A stretch of 64,000 bases of DNA. It comes from Shimia sp040225985. Its GTDB lineage: Bacteria > Pseudomonadota > Alphaproteobacteria > Rhodobacterales > Rhodobacteraceae. A program made the translations under genes and the position numbers. The DNA lies in assembly GCF_040225985.1 (NCBI RefSeq), contig NZ_JBBPEU010000007.1, positions 138,820 through 202,819 of the forward strand, read 5' to 3'. Each line of letters starts with the position of its first letter. Position 1 is the stretch's first letter. The notes below the pieces were generated by a model. It saw only the letters and a program-made list of their open reading frames with translations, did not search any database and was not told the origin of the DNA. Below are positions 44,585-53,502 of the stretch, one piece after another.

Positions 44585-45190
44585 CTACTTATTGCATATT
44601 TTTGCTTTGATTTGAATCAAATCAGAAGGTTGGGCCGCTTGCAGGTAGCTCAATCGGTAAGAAACCGCCGATGCCTTCTCAACGCAATGCAGCACACCGG
44701 GTACAGCTTGATCAGGCTGATCCTCAGCAATACGCGCCACAAAAAAGCCGCGCACGCCCGTATCGTCGCCAATGGAAAGGATGCGGTTTGACTGTGACCG
44801 CTTTCCGGATTCCGGATAGGCCGCGCGGTCCAGACCCGCAGGTGTCACACCGGCCTGCGAGGCCGCACCGGTGATGTCATGGATGCCGTCATGCACCGCG
44901 ATGTCGACCAGTTTCCCGATCAGTGCCGCCTGATCCTGAACCGGCTTGGGCAAGCCGCTCACGGCCTGAATATCGGCCGTCGTATAGACCCGCACATATC
45001 CGGCCGGCAGGGGATCGGTGTCACCTTGGGCAACAAAGCCTTCCAGATCAGAGGAAACCTTAATGTCCTTGTGCCCTGTGTCTGCTGATGTCCCCATAGC
45101 CCAAACTCCTTCGCTCGTGACAGCAATCATTGATGCCACGGTCACTGAGGCGTAAACCGCCGCCCTGCTTATTTGAAAAACTGATTTCAT
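44585..45190 (-). CDS. Exported protein of unknown function
   Basis: This 201-residue protein starts with a probable signal peptide (basic start, then AVYASVTVASMIAVTSEGVWA). The mature part has no family that I recognise; it has two Cys (in VLHCVEKA and at the C-terminal KICNK), which could form a disulfide, and is rich in Asp, Val and Ala. It lies upstream of the RTX protease gene on the same strand, 131 bases apart, so the two may be co-expressed. The start at 45190 fits the signal peptide; the frame is open further. Confidence 0.6.
   Translation of the reverse strand: MKSVFQISRAAVYASVTVASMIAVTSEGVWAMGTSADTGHKDIKVSSDLEGFVAQGDTDPLPAGYVRVYTTADIQAVSGLPKPVQDQAALIGKLVDIAVHDGIHDITGAASQAGVTPAGLDRAAYPESGKRSQSNRILSIGDDTGVRGFFVARIAEDQPDQAVPGVLHCVEKASAVSYRLSYLQAAQPSDLIQIKAKICNK
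44607..44620. promoter_or_regulatory. Perfect FNR-type palindrome before the protease gene
   Basis: TTGATTTGAATCAA matches TTGAT-N4-ATCAA exactly. It overlaps the last codons of the exported-protein gene and lies 154 bases upstream of the protease start. It may be an operator for the protease gene or a chance match within the coding end. Confidence 0.45.
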
Positions 45191-45312
45191 GACACATGCC
45201 CTTACACTGTCATGCCATAGTAAACGTCCTGCCTGCAGGGATGTCCACATGCATTCCCGCCGATCGGCATGGTCGCGCCTGCGGGCCTAGATGTCATTCG
45301 CAAGAGGAGAAG

Positions 45313-45389
45313 TGGTGGCGGTACAGGGACTTGAACCCCGGACACGCGGATTATGATTCCGCTGCTCTAACCAACTGAGCTATACCGCC
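45313..45389 (-). tRNA. tRNA-Met (anticodon CAT), elongator type
   Basis: Read on the minus strand, a 77-base cloverleaf begins GGCGGTATAGCTC and ends GTACCGCCACCA. The acceptor stem GGCGGTA pairs with TACCGCC, the anticodon loop is ATCATAA giving CAT, the T-arm is GGGGTTCAAGTCCC, and the CCA end is encoded. The 5' pair and the D arm do not match initiator tRNA, so it is the elongator (or, less likely, Ile2). Confidence 0.95.
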
Positions 45390-45473
45390 ACGGTGCGCTG
45401 CGATTTAGAAGAGTCGCGCATCGGGGTCAAGAGAGAAAGTTACTCTTTTTCAGATTTTGTGCGATCCCGCGCC

Positions 45474-46475
45474 CTAGCTGGTTGCAATCGAAAACGAATA
45501 GGGTGACACGCCGAACCGTTCTCGGAACCGTTTGGAAAAATGGGATGTCGATTCAAAGCCGCAGGCAAAGGCCACTTCCGAGACCGGCAGGTCGGTTTCG
45601 GCCATCAAGGCACGGGCCCGCTGCAAACGCAGGTCCATGAGATACCGCTTGGGCGTCCGCCCGATATGGTGCGAGAAAAGGCGCTCCATCTGGCGTCGCG
45701 ATACGCCGACACGATCCGCCACTTCATCCAGCTCAACCTGCTGTTCAATCTCTTCGTCAAAGATGGTGATGATCTGCAAAAGCTTTTTGTTACGGATACC
45801 CAGCGACGCGGATTTTGACGAGGTCTGACTGTCGGCCTCTGACCGGTGTACGAAATGCAGACACATGTTGAGCACTGCCTGCGACAGGAGCGGTCCGTGG
45901 CGTTCATAGATCAGTTTGAGGAAAAGGTCGGTCGCTGCGGCCCCACCCCCACATGTCATGATGCGGTCGTCGATGGCATAAAGCTGTTCCTGCACGTCTA
46001 ACTCGGGATAGCTCTCCCGGAACGGCAGCTGGTTTTCCCAGTGAAGCGTGAATTTCTTGCCCCCAAGGATACCGGCACGCGCTAGGGTATAGGCCCCCGT
46101 GCAAAGCCCCCCGACCACGCGCCCCGTGCGCCACTGGTAACGGATCCAGTCCGCCGCCGCCTTGCTGGTTTGTTTCTCGGGTTCCACGCCGGAACAGACA
46201 AAGACATAGCTGCCGGGCCGTGTTTCACCCATGGCGCCATCCACACCAATTTCGATGCCGTTGGACGCACGAACGCTGTCGCCGTCCTGAGACAGGGTAG
46301 TCCAGCGATATAGAACCTTGCCCGTCAACTGATTTGCCATTCTTAAAGGTTCGATCGCCGCGCTGAAGGCCAGCATCGACATCTTGGGCAACAGAAGAAA
46401 AACAAAGTGTTCCGGCTCTGGAGATGTGTCCAGTTCCACATGGGCGACGCCCTTTGGAATCAATCCGTTGTTCAT
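45474..46475 (-). CDS. GlxA-family AraC-type regulator with DJ-1/PfpI-like domain
   Basis: This 333-residue regulator has an N-terminal class I glutamine amidotransferase-like domain (residues 20-190, with GGLCTGAYTLARAG holding the elbow Cys) and a C-terminal AraC double helix-turn-helix (residues 230-325, LDEVADRVGVSRRQMERLF and VSEVAFACGFESTSHFSKRF). Members regulate use of carnitine, choline, betaine and similar compounds. The target here is not evident; it lies between tRNA-Met and a LysR gene. Confidence 0.86.
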   Translation of the reverse strand: MNNGLIPKGVAHVELDTSPEPEHFVFLLLPKMSMLAFSAAIEPLRMANQLTGKVLYRWTTLSQDGDSVRASNGIEIGVDGAMGETRPGSYVFVCSGVEPEKQTSKAAADWIRYQWRTGRVVGGLCTGAYTLARAGILGGKKFTLHWENQLPFRESYPELDVQEQLYAIDDRIMTCGGGAAATDLFLKLIYERHGPLLSQAVLNMCLHFVHRSEADSQTSSKSASLGIRNKKLLQIITIFDEEIEQQVELDEVADRVGVSRRQMERLFSHHIGRTPKRYLMDLRLQRARALMAETDLPVSEVAFACGFESTSHFSKRFRERFGVSPYSFSIATS

Positions 46476-46537
46476 TTACGTACTCATTTGACCAGATGAA
46501 ACAGCTTAGCAATGACGTCGGGTCATCTGCAAGCAGA

Positions 46538-47449
46538 TCACAGGGTGCTGCCCCCTGCCGCCGTTGGCGGGTGCGCCTTAAGCGCCGCCCGCAACCACGA
46601 CATGGCGCGCGAGGGCTGCATATTCGCCCGATAGGCCAAAACCATCGGCAACGGATCTCCCATGTCATAGTCCAGAACTTCGAACCGGCTGCGGAAAGTC
46701 TGGCTTTGTACATAGGTATCAATCACCACACCTACAGAATCCGAACGTTCGATGATGCCTGACGCCATAGGAAAGTTTTCAAGGATATGCAGACTGCGGG
46801 ATGGATCGCCTTCGAGATAGTCCAAAATCCCGATGATCGGTGTAACGTGCGGCCCGCTGATATCGGGCGAGATGATCGGATATTGCGCGATTTCACGGGG
46901 GGTCAGCCTACGACCGGTCAAAGGATGTCCCTTGCGCGCAAAGAGCGAGGCGCGCAAAGGCGGCAGGTGTTCTGTGATAAACCCCGACATCCCCAACAAA
47001 GTGTTGAGCGGTGCTATGAAGGTGTCCAGGTCCCCCTGCCGCAACAGTTGCAGCCCGGCCTCGAACGGGGTACCCCGCAACTGAACCCGTACCTCGGGGC
47101 GGGTCAGGACAAGGTGGCGCACCGCCCTGTTCATCAGCCCTTCAAGAGAGGGTGGCGCAATCCCGATCCGTAACACGCGGTCACGGGATTCACGCCCGGT
47201 TTGCGCATCCGTGACCAGTTGGTCCATGTCCGACAGAATCCGTGAGGCGCGGTCAATGAAGGCGCGCCCTTCGGCGGTGGCGGCGACCCCGCGCGCACGC
47301 CGGTCAAACAGAGAAAACCCAAGGTCCGACTCCACATCCGCGACCGCCTTGGTCACGGCGGACTGCGTGATGTTCAACACCTTGGCCGCCCCTGAAATCG
47401 ATCCTTCCCGATCGACGGTTACGACATAGCGCAGTTTGGACAGGTTCAT
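46538..47449 (-). CDS. LysR-family regulator of the beta-oxidation operon
   Basis: This 303-residue protein has a typical LysR winged helix (residues 1-60, SGAAKVLNITQSAVTKAVADVE) and a periplasmic-binding-like effector domain. It diverges from the six-gene operon across 98 bases, the classical position of a LysR activator of the neighbouring operon. The effector is unknown; a CoA ester or free acid degraded by the operon is the natural guess. Confidence 0.86.
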   Translation of the reverse strand: MNLSKLRYVVTVDREGSISGAAKVLNITQSAVTKAVADVESDLGFSLFDRRARGVAATAEGRAFIDRASRILSDMDQLVTDAQTGRESRDRVLRIGIAPPSLEGLMNRAVRHLVLTRPEVRVQLRGTPFEAGLQLLRQGDLDTFIAPLNTLLGMSGFITEHLPPLRASLFARKGHPLTGRRLTPREIAQYPIISPDISGPHVTPIIGILDYLEGDPSRSLHILENFPMASGIIERSDSVGVVIDTYVQSQTFRSRFEVLDYDMGDPLPMVLAYRANMQPSRAMSWLRAALKAHPPTAAGGSTL

Positions 47450-47547
47450 ACATTCCTCAGAAGAATATCTGCCGACAAATTTGAATTTGAAAGATGCCTC
47501 ACGTCAACCACATAATTCAAGCAATTCAGGGATTCGGGGAGGATACC

Positions 47548-48729
47548 ATGACCAAGACCATTATTGCCGGCGTCGGCATGATCAAATTTGCCAAGCCCGG
47601 CGCATCCGACAGCTATGACCAGATGGGCGCCGCCGCCGTGCGCGAAGCACTGGTCGATGCGGGCCTCAGCTATGGCGACGTGCAGCAGGCCTATGCCGGC
47701 TATGTCTATGGCGACAGCACCTGCGGGCAAAAGGCTCTGTATCACGTTGGCATGACGGGCATTCCGGTGGTCAATGTGAACAACAACTGCTCGACTGGCT
47801 CGACCGCGCTGTTCCTTGCGCGCCAGGCCATTGAACATGGCGTCGCCGATTGCGTTCTGGCCGTGGGGTTTGAACAGATGCAGCCCGGCGCACTGACCAG
47901 CCACTGGACAGACCGCCCCACCCCGTTTGACGATTTCGACGCCGAGACCGACGCACTTGTCGGCAACGGACAGGTGCCGCTGGCGCTGCGCTATTTCGGC
48001 GGGGCAGGCAAATCGCACATGGCGAAATACGGCACCGAGCTGCGCGATTTTGCCAAGATCCGTGCTAAGGCCAGCCGCCACGCGGTGAACAACCCGCTCG
48101 CGCTGTTCAACACCGAAGTGAGCGAGGATCAGGTCATGGACGCTCCGATGATGTGGGACGGCGTGATGACCCGCCTCATGGCTTGCCCCCCCACCTGCGG
48201 CGGTGCAGCGGCAATCCTGTGCTCAGAAGACTTTGCCAAGAAACACAACATCGACACCACCGTGTCGATCAAGGCACAGGCGATGACGACCGACTATGCC
48301 TCGACCTTTGATGCCCACGACATGATGCAGGTGGTCGGCTATGACATGACCGCCGCCGCCGCGAAACAGGTGCAGGAACAGTCCGGCATCGGGATCGAGG
48401 ATGTGGATGTGGTCGAACTGCACGATTGCTTTGCCCAAAACGAGTTGATTACCTATGAAGGTCTGGGGCTGTGTCCCGAAGGTGGTGCGCAGAAATTCAT
48501 CGCCGATGGCGACAACACCTATGGCGGCAAATTCGTCACCAACCCCTCGGGCGGTTTGCTCAGCAAGGGCCACCCGCTTGGCGCGACCGGTCTTGCCCAA
48601 TGCTATGAACTGACTCACCAGCTTCGTGGTACGGCCGAGGCGCGGCAAGTCGAAGGGGCCAAGACTGCGTTGCAACACAATCTCGGGCTGGGCGGCGCCT
48701 GTGTCGTGACACTGTATCAGGCGGCCTGA
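47548..48729 (+). CDS. SCP2-type thiolase (lipid-transfer protein)
   Basis: This 393-residue thiolase-fold protein of the SCPx group has the nucleophile Cys81 in NNNCSTGSTA, the segment VELHDCFAQNELI and the motif KGHPLGATG. In SCP2 thiolases these remove acetyl- or propionyl-CoA from 3-oxoacyl-CoA, often with 2-methyl branches. The ATG at 47548 follows GGGGAGGATACC. It is the first gene of the operon that continues through 52742. Confidence 0.86.
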   Translation: MTKTIIAGVGMIKFAKPGASDSYDQMGAAAVREALVDAGLSYGDVQQAYAGYVYGDSTCGQKALYHVGMTGIPVVNVNNNCSTGSTALFLARQAIEHGVADCVLAVGFEQMQPGALTSHWTDRPTPFDDFDAETDALVGNGQVPLALRYFGGAGKSHMAKYGTELRDFAKIRAKASRHAVNNPLALFNTEVSEDQVMDAPMMWDGVMTRLMACPPTCGGAAAILCSEDFAKKHNIDTTVSIKAQAMTTDYASTFDAHDMMQVVGYDMTAAAAKQVQEQSGIGIEDVDVVELHDCFAQNELITYEGLGLCPEGGAQKFIADGDNTYGGKFVTNPSGGLLSKGHPLGATGLAQCYELTHQLRGTAEARQVEGAKTALQHNLGLGGACVVTLYQAA

Positions 48730-48730
48730 C

Positions 48731-49213
48731 ATGGGGATTTTCAACCGCAGCAGCGCGGGGCATGAAACCCCACCTATCGCGGTTTTGGTGGAACGCGGCG
48801 CAGTCGCTTTCTTTTCCGAAACCATTGGCGAAGCAAACCCGATCCATTTCGACGTGGACGCCGCGCGCGCTGCGGGCCACCCCGATATCATGGCCCCGGC
48901 AACCTATCCCGTTGTGCTCGACATGGCCGCCGCCAAGGAAGGCACCCGCAAAGGGCAAGTGGATCTGCTAAGCCTGATCGGCGCCGACATGCGCTATCTT
49001 CTGCACGGCACAGAGACGTATGAGTATCACGGCCCCATCTATGCCGGTGAGACCGTCAAGGTAATCAGCCGCGTCAAGGGATTTTCGGACGCCAAGGGCG
49101 GTGCGCTGGAAATTGCGCATCTGGAAATGGAGTTGCGTCACCCCGAGCGTGGGACGCTGGCCATTGCCACACGCGACCTGATCCACCGCCTACCTAAGGA
49201 AGCGCAATCATGA
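48731..49213 (+). CDS. MaoC-type hydratase, non-catalytic subunit (FAS1-like dehydratase domain)
   Basis: This 160-residue hotdog protein resembles the HadA/FAS1-like half of a split enoyl-CoA hydratase. It lacks the catalytic Asp-x-x-x-x-His motif in the usual form: the region reads GEANPIHFDVDAAR, with Glu in place of Asp. It overlaps its partner by four bases and begins one base after the thiolase stop. The pair is like mycobacterial HadA-HadB. Confidence 0.8.
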   Translation: MGIFNRSSAGHETPPIAVLVERGAVAFFSETIGEANPIHFDVDAARAAGHPDIMAPATYPVVLDMAAAKEGTRKGQVDLLSLIGADMRYLLHGTETYEYHGPIYAGETVKVISRVKGFSDAKGGALEIAHLEMELRHPERGTLAIATRDLIHRLPKEAQS

Positions 49214-49626
49214 GCGTGACACCGCAAACCGCCCAAGTCGGCGACATCCTACCGACGGTGACTTTTGGCCCAATTTCGCGCACCACACTGGCGCTTTATG
49301 CCGGCGCGTCGGGCGACCACAACCCGATCCACATCGACACCGATTTTGCCAAACGCGCAGGGCTTCAGGACGTGTTCGCGCACGGCATGCTTTCGATGGC
49401 GCAACTGGGTCGCGTGGCAACAGACTGGGCCGGGATGGCCCGCCTCTGCGGCCTGTCCAGCCGTTTTACCGCGATCACCCCTGTCGGGGCCACAGTCACC
49501 TGCGAGGGCCGCGTGGCCGAACGGTTCGACAAGGACGGCACGCCGATGCTGCGCATCATCCTGACAGCCACAATTGATGACGGCACCCAAACACTGCGCG
49601 GCGAGGCCCTGATTTCCGCCGCCTGA
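49210..49626 (+). CDS. MaoC-type (R)-specific enoyl-CoA hydratase, catalytic subunit
   Basis: This 138-residue hotdog protein contains the hydratase-2 motif YAGASGDHNPIHIDTDFA with the catalytic Asp and His. With the preceding protein it should hydrate 2-enoyl-CoA to (3R)-hydroxyacyl-CoA, the stereochemistry used by the SDR dehydrogenase encoded downstream. The ATGA overlap suggests a heterodimer. Confidence 0.85.
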   Translation: MSVTPQTAQVGDILPTVTFGPISRTTLALYAGASGDHNPIHIDTDFAKRAGLQDVFAHGMLSMAQLGRVATDWAGMARLCGLSSRFTAITPVGATVTCEGRVAERFDKDGTPMLRIILTATIDDGTQTLRGEALISAA

Positions 49627-49643
49627 TCCAAAGGAGACACATC

Positions 49644-50792
49644 ATGCCCACCCATCTGTGGATGCAAGAAGAACATCATGCGTTCGGCGACTCGGTCCGC
49701 CGCTTTCTTGAGGACGAGTTTCAGCCCAACCGCGACCAGTGGAAGAAAGACGGCGTTGTGCCGAAATCCTTCTGGGAGAAATCCGCCGAGATCGGCATTC
49801 TGGGCGCCACCATCCCCGAGGAATATGGCGGGCTGGGTCTTTCGCGCCATTTCGATGCGGTCACGTTCCTTGAACAGGCCAAGATCGGCGACTCGGGCTG
49901 GGGCTTTTCGGTGCACAATATCGCCACCCACTACATCACGGGTTTCGGTACCGAGCAGCAAAAGGAAAAGTGGCTGCCCAAACTTGCCAGCGGCGAAATG
50001 GTCGCCGCCATTGCAATGACCGAACCCGGCACCGGTTCCGATCTTCAGGCCGTCAAGACCACCGCGATTAAGGACGGCAACGAATACTTGATCAACGGGT
50101 CAAAGACGTTCATCACCAATGGCGGCAGCGCCGACCTGATCGTGCTCGTCGCCAAGACCGACCCGACCTCGCGCTCCAAAGGTGTATCACTTATCATGAT
50201 CGAAACCGAGGGTCTTGAAGGGTTCTCGGTGGGTCGCAGGCTCGACAAGATGGGGATGAAGCGCAACGATACGGCGGAGTTGTCCTTTCAAGACGTGCGC
50301 GTTCCGCAGACCAACCTTCTGGGCACGGAAGAAGGTCAGGGGTTCTACCAATTAATGAAGCAACTGCCATGGGAACGCCTGATCCTTGGCTATTCCGCGC
50401 TGGGGGCCGCGCAATGCGCGCTGGACACCACGCTGGCCTATGTGAAAGAGCGCAAAGCCTTCGGGCAGCGCGTCATGGATTTTCAGAACAGCCGTTTCAA
50501 GCTGGCCGAGGCTGCGACAAAGATCGAACTCTTGGCCGCCTTCCTTGACCAGTGCCTTGCCGAACTGGATCAGGACCTGCTGACCCCGGAAAAAGCCGCG
50601 ATGGCGAAATGGTGGGGCACCGAGGCGCAATGCGAGATCATTGACGAATGCCTGCAACTGCATGGCGGCTATGGCTACATGAACGAATACTTGATCTCGG
50701 AACTCTACACCGACGCGCGCGTGCAGAAGATCTACGGCGGCACTAACGAAATCATGAAAGAGCTGATTGCACGCTCTTTGGACAAGGATTGA
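49644..50792 (+). CDS. Acyl-CoA dehydrogenase, LCAD-like
   Basis: This 382-residue flavoprotein makes the 2,3-double bond. Flavin-binding segments are IAMTEPGTGSDLQ near residue 125 and FITNGGSADLIVLVAK near residue 156. The C-terminal segment reads IYGGTNEIMKELIAR, so the usual catalytic Glu there is Gly; instead Glu244 in QLPWERLILG lies where long-chain (LCAD) and isovaleryl dehydrogenases place their base. LCAD-type enzymes accept branched substrates. It follows the hydratase gene by 17 bases. Confidence 0.9.
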   Translation: MPTHLWMQEEHHAFGDSVRRFLEDEFQPNRDQWKKDGVVPKSFWEKSAEIGILGATIPEEYGGLGLSRHFDAVTFLEQAKIGDSGWGFSVHNIATHYITGFGTEQQKEKWLPKLASGEMVAAIAMTEPGTGSDLQAVKTTAIKDGNEYLINGSKTFITNGGSADLIVLVAKTDPTSRSKGVSLIMIETEGLEGFSVGRRLDKMGMKRNDTAELSFQDVRVPQTNLLGTEEGQGFYQLMKQLPWERLILGYSALGAAQCALDTTLAYVKERKAFGQRVMDFQNSRFKLAEAATKIELLAAFLDQCLAELDQDLLTPEKAAMAKWWGTEAQCEIIDECLQLHGGYGYMNEYLISELYTDARVQKIYGGTNEIMKELIARSLDKD

Positions 50793-50796
50793 ACAT

Positions 50797-51624
50797 ATGG
50801 GCACACTTGACGGGAAAACCGCTTATGTCACCGGCGCAGGCAACGGCATTGGCCGCGCGGTCGCGCTGAAACTGGCTTCGGAAGGGGCCTCGGTCGTTGT
50901 GAACGATCTAGAGGTCGATCCGGCTGTCGGCGTGGTGAACGAGATCAAGGCGGCAGGTGGCCATGCCGTCGCCGTGCCAGGCAGCGTCACCGAAAAGGGC
51001 TTTGCCGAACGTTTTATCGGCACCGGTATCGAGACCTTTGGCGGCGTCGACATCATTGTGAACAACGCGGGCTATACGTGGGATTCGCTTATCGGACACA
51101 TGACCGACGATCAGTTCGATGCAATGATGGATGTGCACGTCAAGGCGCCGTTCCAGATCCTGCGCGCGGCGAGCGGATTTATCAAAGGCGCGACCAAGCA
51201 AGAGGCAGAAGAGGGCCGCGAAGTGTTCCGCAAGGTGGTCAACATCTCGTCCGTGGCGGGTACCGGCGGTAATGTCGGACAGGCCAATTATTCTTCGGCC
51301 AAGGCAGGCGTGATCGGCCTGACCAAATCGCTTGCCAAGGAATGGGGCCGCATGAAGGTCTGCGTGAACTGCGTGGCCTTCGGCTATATTGAAACCCGCC
51401 TGACCGAAGCCACGGACGAAAAGAAAACCATCGTCGTGGATGGCAACGAGGTGGGCATCGGCATCCCCACCAAGGTGGCGGGCGGCTTTGCTGCCATGGT
51501 CCCGATGGGGCGCGGCGGCACACCGGAAGAGGCCGCGGGCGGCGTTTACCTGATGTGTATCCCCGAATCCAACTATGTCTCGGGGCAGGTGCTGACCGTA
51601 GGCGGCGGCTTTAACCTCGGGTAA
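50797..51624 (+). CDS. SDR 3-hydroxyacyl-CoA dehydrogenase (HSD17B4-like)
   Basis: This 275-residue short-chain dehydrogenase has TGAGNGIGRAVA at the NAD site (residues 12-23), NNAG near residue 89 and the active site with ANYSSAKAGVIGL (Tyr and Lys). The QANYSSAKAG pattern resembles the dehydrogenase domain of peroxisomal multifunctional enzyme 2, which oxidises (3R)-hydroxyacyl-CoA. The ATG at 50797 fits the family N-terminus; an upstream ATG at 50767 overlaps the dehydrogenase gene. Confidence 0.86.
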   Translation: MGTLDGKTAYVTGAGNGIGRAVALKLASEGASVVVNDLEVDPAVGVVNEIKAAGGHAVAVPGSVTEKGFAERFIGTGIETFGGVDIIVNNAGYTWDSLIGHMTDDQFDAMMDVHVKAPFQILRAASGFIKGATKQEAEEGREVFRKVVNISSVAGTGGNVGQANYSSAKAGVIGLTKSLAKEWGRMKVCVNCVAFGYIETRLTEATDEKKTIVVDGNEVGIGIPTKVAGGFAAMVPMGRGGTPEEAAGGVYLMCIPESNYVSGQVLTVGGGFNLG

Positions 51625-51647
51625 GATGAAGGGTAAGGAGCAATCCC

Positions 51648-52742
51648 ATGCTGAGCGGTATTCGCGTCATTGAAATCGAAGGGCTTGGCCCCGGTCCCTT
51701 TGCCGCCATGTTGCTGGCCGATCTGGGCGCGGACGTCATCACCATCCATCGCAAGGGCAAATCCGGGCAGGTCACGGCGGACGGATCCGTTCTGGATCGT
51801 GGCAAACGGTCGATCGCGCTGGATCTCAAAGACCCAGATGACATGGTGACGGCGAAACGTCTCATCGCGACGGCAGACGCCTTGATCGAAGGGTTCCGTC
51901 CCGGCGTGATGGAGCGGCTAGGCCTTGGCCCGGCAGACTGCCATGCGGACAACCCCGCGCTTGTCTATGGCCGCATGACCGGTTGGGGTCAGACTGGTCC
52001 GCGCGCCGAAACGGCGGGGCATGATCTGAACTACATCGCCACGTCGGGCGCGCTGCACTATGCCTCGGAACCGGGATCGCCCCCGATCACGCCCGCAACG
52101 CTGGTGGGAGATATCGGCGGGGGCGCGCTTTATCTGGTGGTGGGTCTTTTGTCCGGTATCCTAAACGCGCAGGCGACGGGCAAGGGCACCGTGGTGGATG
52201 CCGCGATCGTCGATGGTTCGGCACATATGATGGCCTTGCTCATGGCCATCCGGCAAACCGGCATGTTGTCCATGGATCGGGGTCAGAGCCTCTTGGATGG
52301 GCCCCATTGGAGCCGAAGCTATACCTGCGCCGATGGCGGATATGTCAGTGTACAGTGCCTCGAGCCACAGTTTTACGCGATCTTCCTCGAGAAACTCGGG
52401 CTTTCGGATGATCCCGAGTTCCAGAAGCAGCATGACGCAAAGCTCTGGACGAAACTGACCGCGCGGCTTGAAGACATTTTCCTGGCCGAACCCCGGGTGC
52501 ATTGGGCCGATCTGTTTGACGGGACCGATGCCTGCGTCGCCGCCGTTCTGACCCCGGAAGAGGCCATGCATGCGCCGCATATGCAGGCGCGGCATGTCTG
52601 GCAGGCACCGGAAGGCATATTACAACCTGCCCCTGCCCCACGGTTTGACGGACGTCTGGCCCCGCTCAACACGGCCTGCAGACGTGGGGAACACAGCGAG
52701 GAAATTATGGCCGAACTCGAGGCGCAGCAAACTGGCTCATAA
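51648..52742 (+). CDS. Alpha-methylacyl-CoA racemase
   Basis: This 364-residue family III CoA-transferase-fold protein matches alpha-methylacyl-CoA racemases rather than transferases. The opening IEGLGPGPFAAMLLADLGADV and the segment MTGWGQTGPRAETAGHDLNYI are shared with the mycobacterial racemase. The three catalytic residues have equivalents: His125 in AGHDLNYI, Asp155 in VGDIGGG and Glu239 in CLEPQFYA. Racemases convert (2R)- to (2S)-methylacyl-CoA so it can enter dehydrogenation. It ends the operon. Confidence 0.86.
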   Translation: MLSGIRVIEIEGLGPGPFAAMLLADLGADVITIHRKGKSGQVTADGSVLDRGKRSIALDLKDPDDMVTAKRLIATADALIEGFRPGVMERLGLGPADCHADNPALVYGRMTGWGQTGPRAETAGHDLNYIATSGALHYASEPGSPPITPATLVGDIGGGALYLVVGLLSGILNAQATGKGTVVDAAIVDGSAHMMALLMAIRQTGMLSMDRGQSLLDGPHWSRSYTCADGGYVSVQCLEPQFYAIFLEKLGLSDDPEFQKQHDAKLWTKLTARLEDIFLAEPRVHWADLFDGTDACVAAVLTPEEAMHAPHMQARHVWQAPEGILQPAPAPRFDGRLAPLNTACRRGEHSEEIMAELEAQQTGS

Positions 52743-52757
52743 GCGGGGAAGCGTGCC

Positions 52758-53378
52758 TCATTCCCACTTGTAGTTGAAGCTGACCGAAATTCGCTCGTCC
52801 TCGGCCATGTTCATCGGCACCTCGTGGCGCAGCCAGCTTTCCCACAGGAATACCTCGCCCACGTCGGGTTTCATATAGATGAACTGCTGCATGTCACGGC
52901 GCGCGTCCGGCTTGCGCGCAGGCGCCGCCATCATGCGCCCCGAGCGGGGATCTTCAAGCTTGAGCGCACCTGCACCGTCCGGCAAAGATACATAGGTCGT
53001 GCCCGAAATCACCGAGTGCGGATGAAGGTGGGATGTATGCAAGCCGCCTTCCGGCAGAATGTTGATCCAGATATCCTCGAGTACCAGTTTCTTATCCTCA
53101 AGTACAAACTCAAGGTCTTCGGCAAAGGCAGCAACATGTTTGTCCAGCGCTGCAACGATGTCGGCAAAGATCGGGAAGCGCCAAGGCAGATCGGTCAGGG
53201 AGGCATAGGACGTGTACCCTGGGTAACCTTCCTTTTCGCACCATACCTGTCCGGCTTCATCGTCCTCGGCAATGGAATAGCAGGACGCGACAAGTTCATC
53301 ATTGTCGATGGGGGTGCCATACTCAGAGAGCTGGGCACGGTAAAAGCGGGTCACAAAGAGAGATTCGATCTGGGCCAT
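52758..53378 (-). CDS. 2-oxoglutarate/Fe(II)-dependent oxygenase (TIGR02466-type)
   Basis: This 206-residue protein has a double-stranded beta-helix with metal ligands in LHTSHLHPHSVISG (residues 112-125) and WLRHEVPMNM, plus an Arg that would bind 2-oxoglutarate in ERISVSFNY. This group of small putative oxygenases is common in marine bacteria, cyanobacteria and cyanophages with no defined substrate. It is convergent with the racemase gene and divergent from the DM13 gene. Confidence 0.75.
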   Translation of the reverse strand: MAQIESLFVTRFYRAQLSEYGTPIDNDELVASCYSIAEDDEAGQVWCEKEGYPGYTSYASLTDLPWRFPIFADIVAALDKHVAAFAEDLEFVLEDKKLVLEDIWINILPEGGLHTSHLHPHSVISGTTYVSLPDGAGALKLEDPRSGRMMAAPARKPDARRDMQQFIYMKPDVGEVFLWESWLRHEVPMNMAEDERISVSFNYKWE

Positions 53379-53502
53379 ACCAGCGGTTTAGCGCATGGCC
53401 GCCAAGAGCGCGAGAGGCTGTGTTGTCACAATTCTCACCACCAATTCAACTCGGTTTCAGTCCATCCTCCCCATATAATGTCGTATCAAACGAGGAGAGG
53501 AC

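Noticed and set aside
53474..53479. TATAAT as a sigma-70 -10 box before the DM13 gene
   Set aside because: No fitting -35 element lies 16-18 bases upstream, so it is not listed as a promoter.
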